64,000 nt of DNA, taken from positions 141,501-205,500 of the forward strand of contig NW_027063105.1 of the NCBI RefSeq assembly GCF_032884065.1, in the 5' to 3' direction. The notes beneath the pieces were generated by a model, which worked only from the letters and a program-made list of their open reading frames with translations, made no database searches and was not told the origin of the DNA. A program made the position numbers and the translations under genes. The stretch is from Artemia franciscana. Taxonomy: Eukaryota; Arthropoda; Branchiopoda; Anostraca; Artemiidae. Positions within the stretch are counted from its first letter, which is position 1; the number at the start of each line of letters is the position of its first letter. Positions 58,230 through 64,000 of this stretch are shown in pieces.

Positions 58230-60470
58230 AGAAAATTTTTTTTATGAAAATATCAGGTCACCAAGTTATGGGCTCGTCATATTTCATGATCCTGATTCCC
58301 CTATTCAAAATGATTATTTGCCACCAATTGCTAGTAACAATCACCTAGTTATTCTGTCTGTGTTGTCCCTAAATAGTCTTCCTCAACCTCAATTTTGTCC
58401 TCAAACTTTCACCGACTATGAGGCAATACAGCAGGAACTTTTATCTGCAAACTGGTCAAACCTTATCACTGGTGACGTCAATGAGTCTTGGTTAAATTTC
58501 AAAAATACTCTCCTTGCTCTTGAAAAGAAACACTCAAGGGTTATTTTTAGAAAATAGCCTAAAACTCTTCCCTCCCTCGCTAAGGGAGTTAAGAAGCTGA
58601 TTAACCAGAACTCTAGAGCTTGGAAACGGTTTATGAAGAAGAGAAACCAGGAGACTCTGTTAATTTACATGGCAGCACAAAATTGTGTAACAGATTCTGT
58701 CAAAAAACTGAAATAGGCTTACGAGGAGAAATTAGCTTCTGACATCAACTTGAACCCAAAGTCTTTCTGGAGACATGTCTCTGCTAAAAATCCGAATCAT
58801 CATACTATTTCTGAGCTTGTTGACCATGGTGTACTACATTCATCTCCAATAGATAAGGCTGACCTTATAAATGCACAATTCGCTTCTGCCTTCACCCAAA
58901 ACTCAGGTACCTCCTCACCAGATCATCCATTGTAGGGTACTTTTTCCCATGCCTGATCTGTCAGTAAGTGAAGTAATGGTTTTCAATTGCCTTGGAAAGC
59001 TTGATGTAACTAAGTCAAAGAGACCAGACAGTGCTCATCCACATCCTCTTAAGGAGTGTCGAAAAGCTCTCAGTTACCCCCTGTGCATGTTGCTCCAGAT
59101 ATCTCTTCAAAATGGAGAACTACCGTATGATTGGAAAACATCTTGTATAACCAAAATCCATAAAAAGGAACAAACAAAACTCTGCAGAAAATTACAATCC
59201 TGTAAGTATTGCTTCTGTAGTTGCTAAGGTGCTTGAAAGATTTGTTAACAAAGCTCTAATTGAACATCTTGAGGTCAATAACATCACAACATGGATTCAG
59301 ATCTGGTAGATCTGTAGACACTTGCCTCATCCACACATATGAATTAGTGACTACACTGCTTGATAAGGATCTTCCCGTCAACATGATTCGTTTTGATCTG
59401 TCCAATGCATACGACAAGGTTTGTCATGAATTCTTCATAGTCAAACTGAAGGCTACAGTTGTCAATGAAGATTTTGTAAAGTGGATTATGGGGCTTCTAT
59501 CTGAAAGATCACACATTGTCAGAGTTTTTGATTCACAAGGAACTCCTCATTTCTCTTCTCCCACAACTGTATTAAGTGGCGTGCCCCAGGGCACTATTCC
59601 TGGATCAATATTTTTCAACTTCTATGTCAACGATTTACCCACCCTTCTTTCAAATCTTATTTCCCTTTATGCTGATGACTCAAAACTAGTTGAAAAAGTA
59701 GCTACTCCCTCTGATGAGCAATCAATTCAAACAGATCTTGACAGTGTAGGAAGATGGGCTAACATGTGGCTCCTTGCTTTTAATGTTGACAAATACCACG
59801 TCATTCATTTTGGCAAACAAAACAAGCATCATAAGTATATCCTTCAAGACAACTTCCCTTCTGCTGTTTCCGTTGAAAGCGATCTTGGGGTTATTGTTGA
59901 TCACCAATTAAATTTTAGCAACCATGCTAAGTCTATCTCATCTTCTTCAAACAAATCCCTGAGTATCATAAATAGACCCATATCCAGCCATCACCCAAGA
60001 GTTCTTATGAAGTTATATAAGGTGCTTATATGACAACGTTTGGAGGTCGGAATGTCATTGGCAGCCCCTTTTTAAATCAGATAAGAAGGTTAGCAGTATG
60101 AATAAATTTTCATGCAAAGAAAGACTACACCGTTTGAAGCTGCCAACACTGAAATACTGAAGAAAAGAAGGGTGATATGATTTTAACCAAAAAATCCTTC
60201 ATAAGAACACTTCCCAGTCTCTTTGAACAGCCCTTGCATACTGGTACTAGAGGATATTCAATGAAGCTCCCCATGTAGCATTCGACAAGCAGATATAGAA
60301 GTCATTTCTTCAGCCAAAGAGTCGTCAATCTGTGGAATCAGCTGTCTGAGGAAACAATTTCTGCAACTTCAACTGACATGTTCAAATCCCACCTTGATAA
60401 GGAATGGCTCTGCAAGGAGTTCTTTTACAATTGGGAAGCTGCAGAGTCCTCCACAAGAGTATAGATAAAC
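58230..60470 (+). mobile_element. Non-LTR retrotransposon (CR1/Jockey-like), 5'-truncated
   Basis: Plus strand. A scrap of the endonuclease end (PPIASNNHLVILSVLSLN, ~58320-58375) is followed by a linker with SVKKLKXAYEEKLASDIN and PKSFWRHVSAKNP (58700-58795). RT blocks follow: HGFRSGRSVDTCL and FDLSNAYDKVCHEF (59290-59430), SGVPQGTIPGSIFFNFYVND (59575-59635), and LYADDSKL with YADD at 59668-59679. The tail includes a HFFSQRVVNLWNQLSEE-like segment near 60305-60355, typical of CR1-group C-termini. Stops at 58557, ~58715 and ~58933 and frame changes near 59200 make it inactive. Confidence 0.85.
59260..60033 (+). pseudogene. RT catalytic core of the non-LTR element
   Basis: 257 codons open. Residues 45-57 FDLSNAYDKVCHE (Asp of block A), 106-125 SGVPQGT...FYVND (block B), 136-141 LYADDS with catalytic Asp pair 139-140 (block C), then GRWANMWLLAFNVDKYHVIH (block D) and ESDLGVIVDHQLNFSNH (block E). 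The polymerase core is complete, but the frame is cut from the upstream part and ends at a TGA near 60033, before the thumb. Confidence 0.85.
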
Positions 60471-61490
60471 AGCCACAACCAAGACCAAACGAATTTTTTT
60501 CATCATCGGAGCATCACCAGGATGGAAAATTATTATATCGCTCCAAGCTATGATTTAAGGTAAATACAGAATATATTATTTGGAAAGGGGGAAAATGTAT
60601 GATCCTGGTTGTGACCAGATAGGCTAAGATATTGAAATATAAATTCAGGATATTTGGCTTAAATCCGATCAAAGCTTTGAGATAGCCCGTTATCAGAATA
60701 CCTAAAAGGTCAATAGTAATGCTTACTTGATCATATTCCATTCCTGGGGCAAGCATTGTAAATCATCCAATTTTTTTTTATTATTTACACATAGAATTTA
60801 CAAGTGGGATGACAGGGATATTTTTATTTTGGGTGGGTTTGACAAGACTAAAGGTGTCTGGGTTAAACTTTAGTGAATCTTGACGGGAATATTGGACTAA
60901 ACTAAAAGACACTAGGTACACCCAGTTTACAAAAACACTCGACTTCAGTATTTCAGGAACAGCAGAAGGTGGTAAGCTAAATATTCAGGAAATGTTAAGA
61001 AAGATGATGTCTCCCCCAAACACATGCAACATTAAGTTGAAACTTTCAGAACACAGTGAAAGGGTGTAGAAGGCAACTAGTGGGCAGTCCCAATGCCCTT
61101 ATCCTTTCGTTAAGTCCCAAATAATGACAGATACAAATTTTAGATAGCCATTTCTTGAGGATAAAACCTAGATGATTAACTATGCTTCCAGGGATCATAT
61201 TTGTGATTCAGAAAGCTTTGTTCAAGGATTGTGAATTATGCCCTTTGTGTTTGCTTTGCATATTATAATTATTGTTTAATGAGAATTTCATCTCCATTCT
61301 TGTTGCAATTTATTTTCATTTTGACTTTAAATGCTTGGCAGACTGATTTGGACATTCAATGCTGAAGTTCAGCCCAATGACTGGCTTCACAACGAGACCT
61401 GAGGTGGTAGTATGGGTCTGTGATGTGCTGGCAAGGGCTTGTGTGGTGCCACCCATTGCAGTGGTGTCCTGTTCCACTTAGTGATTTGTG
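60471..61490. other. Gene-free stretch
   Basis: No supported ORF or repeat. 61380-61480 is locally GC-richer with TGGTG(T/C)C words but no coding signal. Confidence 0.35.
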
Positions 61491-62060
61491 ATAGTTAATG
61501 GACTACTGCAACATACAGGCCTGCAATTCCACCCTATAATACTCAGGACCGAATTCTCATCTATTTTCCCTTAAGAAAATTTCAAAATAAGATCCTTTAG
61601 TCTGTATCCATTTAACGAAGATTTTAAAGTTAAATTCTTTATTCTATTAAGTACATGCTTTGAGCATGCTTTATATTTGTTTGTTATTCTTACAACGGCA
61701 AACAAAAGTGTTCCTTTTTGGACTAGCCAATAAGAATCTAGTTTCTACAAAAAAAGGTCAACAAGTTTATTTGGCCTCTGCGCCAAATGAGAAAATCTGG
61801 TAATTCCAAAAAGAAATGGCTTATTATGGGAGTGGGAAATGCCTGTTTGGCTGCGAAATAACAATACCCTTTTTGGAGGAGGTCAACTGCGAATTAAACA
61901 CAGGATTAGCACCCTCACCGAAAAATTTTCGTCGGGAGAAAAAGTTCAGTTTTTAGTTAATCAAGTTCTAAAATCTAGACAGGATAGTCAATTTGTAGAA
62001 CAACCAAACCTTTGCTTAAGTTGAAGTACCTTATCTGACAATTTGTATGTAAGTACTGAA
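61490..62060 (+). repeat. Dispersed repeat D, copy 3
   Basis: Middle part of repeat D only: TTCCCTTAAGAAAATTTCAA, TGGACTAGCCAATAAGAATC, GAAAAAGTTCAG and ACAATTTGTATGTAAGTACT shared with copies 1 and 4. It ends just before the PHD-bearing coding region would begin. Confidence 0.65.
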
Positions 62061-62389
62061 ATAAACCTATTGTTTGTTAATCGTCCTTGTTTGTGAATCT
62101 AAGCACCAGGCACAGTTTCCATAGTCTTTAGGTAGGCTCTCAAGGGAATCTACACAACCTAGGAGACCCAAATATTACTAAGATGATTCTTTCACCCAAA
62201 TCATTTGGGATTATGGGATTATTATTTGTGTCCTTCTGTTCTAATTCCTCAACTACTTAGCTTCCATGATATAATCTTTAATCGAATAACCCCTATGTTA
62301 TGCCGACGTTAAGCTCCCAAGACTCATGGAAAACTCCAAGCAACATAACTCATAAATAAACCCCCTCAGTAGCATCATTTTTAAATAAA

Positions 62390-64000
62390 GATGTCGATAT
62401 GATTTCAAATATAGGAGTATAATTGAAATCAGCTATTCACGCGTAAACAAATTAGTTGTTCAAGTGCTTTATATTAATGTGAGGTGTAGGAGTATAATTT
62501 TAAAAATTCTAGGAGTAAGAAAAAAAATAATAATGAAAAATACACGATGTAACACTATGGATGTGGTTAAATATTAATTTTGTGGTAAAGGAATTATTAA
62601 AATGACCTTTAATAATTAATAAAGAATTTTAAGGAAATTTTAAATTTAAAGGAGATTAGTCGGAATGATGAGGGCATCATTGTACAGCGGGAAGGGGGAT
62701 TTGTGACATACAGGCCTGCAATTCCCCTATAAAATTCAGGACTGAATTCTTATTTATTTTCCCATAAGAAAATTTTAAAACACGATTCTTTAGTAAATAT
62801 CCATGTATACACTCGAAGATTTTAAAGTTAAATTCTTTATTTTATAGAATACATACTTTGAGCATAATTTCGATTTGTTTGTTATTTTTGCAACGGCAAA
62901 AAAAAGTGTTCCTTTTTGGACTAGCCAATAAGAATCCAATTTCTATGAAAAAAGTCAACTAGTTTATTTGACCTCTGCGCCAAATAAGAAAATCCTGGTA
63001 TTTCCACAAAAGAATGGTTTGTTATGGGAGTCAAAAATGCTTGTTTGGTTGTAAGAGCACAATAACCTTTTCGGAGGTCAACTGCGCTTTAAATACAAGA
63101 TTAGCGCCCACACCGAAAAACTTTCGTCGGGAGGAAAGTTCAGTTTTTGAGTTAGTCAAGTTCCAACATCTAGACCGGATAGTCAATTTGTAGGACAACC
63201 AAACCTTTACTTAAGATGAAGTTGATGTACCTGATCTGACAATTTGTTTATAAGTATTGAAATGAAAAGGTTGTAAAGAGAATCCGATGTCATGTGGGAT
63301 CAGCAATGGCTCAATGCTATTCATGGCAGTATGACAGAAATTTTCGACGCTTTGCCAAGTGACATTAAGGAAGTTGACAGTTCAGACCCTGCCATGTTTC
63401 CTAAACTTGAATATGGCCTGATGAGTACTTCTCCAAGCATTTCGGTACCATTTAAGCTTGAATCTGACTTTCAGGAATCTGGCTCCATATCTATTACTGA
63501 ACACTAAGCAGTGAAGAAATAAGATCGAAAAGATCGTTTGAAAGGCGAGATGGAGAAAGGACAAGAAAAAACAGAAATATTGAAGGAAATGATGATGAAC
63601 CTTGTGAAAGTGAGGAGTATTGGCAAAGGGAACACGATTCAAACAAGCTGTGGTATGTTTGCCAGTTGCCAAATAACAATCAGTCTATGGTTTGCTGTGA
63701 CTGTTATGATGAGTGGTTTCATGAATTATGCGTTGAAGTTACTAGGATTCTTGGCGAAATAAGTGAGACATAAATTTGCCCTCTCTGTAGAGAAAAGCCG
63801 GAGAAAAATGGAGGAAAACAAAGACAACAACAAAACAGCCACTAGCCATCCAGCAAACACTCTACAAAACAGTTGAAGTTGCTAGATCCATGGAGGAGTA
63901 AGGATTCTACCTTTTCAAAGCGTATAGCGATAAAAACAAAAAAGGCAATTCAAATCAAGGATCAGAAATTAAAAAGAATAATCCGGTGGCAGCAAAGAAT
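62390..64000 (+). repeat. Dispersed repeat D, copy 4, cut by the window end
   Basis: Complete from GATTTCAAATATAGGAGTAT to the PHD-finger cargo and its lysine-rich tail, collinear with copy 1. Confidence 0.7.
63292..63850 (+). pseudogene. PHD-finger protein fragment in repeat D copy 4
   Basis: 63292-63507 is open with SMTEIFDALPSDIKEVDSSD, PAMFPKLEYG and STSPSISVPFKLESDFQESG, better preserved than in copy 1. Broken charged stretches follow, then the PHD finger at 63648-63795: LWYVCQLPNNNQSMVCCDC, YDEWFHELCVEVTRI, a TAA in place of W, then ICPLCRE. The CCD.C, WFHELC and ICPLC parts are canonical; the first Cys is Tyr. Comparison of copies 1 and 4 shows that the ancestor had a complete Cys4-His-Cys3 finger: copy 1 keeps the first Cys and the Trp, copy 4 keeps the His loop. 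Confidence 0.65.

Overview
The window looks like eukaryotic, AT-rich, intron-bearing and transposon-dominated DNA. It has spliceosomal exon signals (polypyrimidine-AG acceptors, GTAAGT donors), no bacterial gene organisation, very long (TA)n arrays, and remnants of at least six transposon classes. The mix (Helitron, piggyBac, hAT, Penelope-like element, two non-LTR retrotransposons, an LTR element with gag and protease pieces, env-like fragments) fits an arthropod. Several interspersed repeats (7.6-8.3, 13.4-14.2 and 21.9-22.8 kb) resemble repeats I associate from memory with brine shrimp (Artemia). That is recollection, not a search result. I see no intact ordinary host gene and no rRNA gene.

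Layout. 1-1.6 kb: N-terminal part of a Helitron-type replication protein on the minus strand, broken and running off the left edge. 1.7-3.4 kb: unrecognised degenerate coding pieces and a ~65-bp minisatellite. 3.4-3.7 kb: a clean 92-residue ORF. 4.3-6.2 kb: a decayed Penelope-like element (reverse transcriptase, linker, GIY-YIG endonuclease). 6.4-8.3 kb: small ORFs and a 295-bp tandem repeat. 9.8-38.6 kb: minus-strand exon-like cassettes, here named Y, X, Z and V/W, in several duplicated copies with compatible intron phases and plausible splice sites. They encode short hydrophobic segments and may come from a tandem family of multi-pass membrane proteins. A gustatory-receptor-like family is my best but weak guess. 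These cassettes sit in segmental duplications (13.3-17.6 versus 33.1-38.6 kb; 26.67-29.33 versus 29.33-33.4 kb) with hAT, non-LTR and Helitron insertions.

18.1-20.2 and 38.6-43.1 kb hold Helitron 3' parts: helicase C-terminal motifs, a GTCCCGG(T/C)-type minisatellite, T-rich or A-rich tracts, TGACGTCA palindromes, tRNA-like modules and (TA)n arrays. At 38.6-42.2 kb they lie in opposed orientations. 43.7-46, 50.4-51.3, 61.5-62.1 and 62.4-64 kb hold four copies of a repeat; two of them carry a decayed PHD finger. 47-49.3 kb and 52.9-53.3 kb hold env-like fragments. 54.26-56.74 kb is a complete-ended piggyBac element (TTAA duplication, matching terminal repeats, all three catalytic Asp) inserted in an open frame next to LTR-element gag and protease remnants (56.9-58.2 kb). 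58.2-60.5 kb is a 5'-truncated non-LTR element.

The visible genes do not form a pathway. The window records repeated insertion, capture and duplication. The best evidenced points are the tandem Helitron termini at 18.1 kb, the helicase motif fused to a minisatellite, the repeated PHD-finger cargo, the exon cassettes and the piggyBac insertion.
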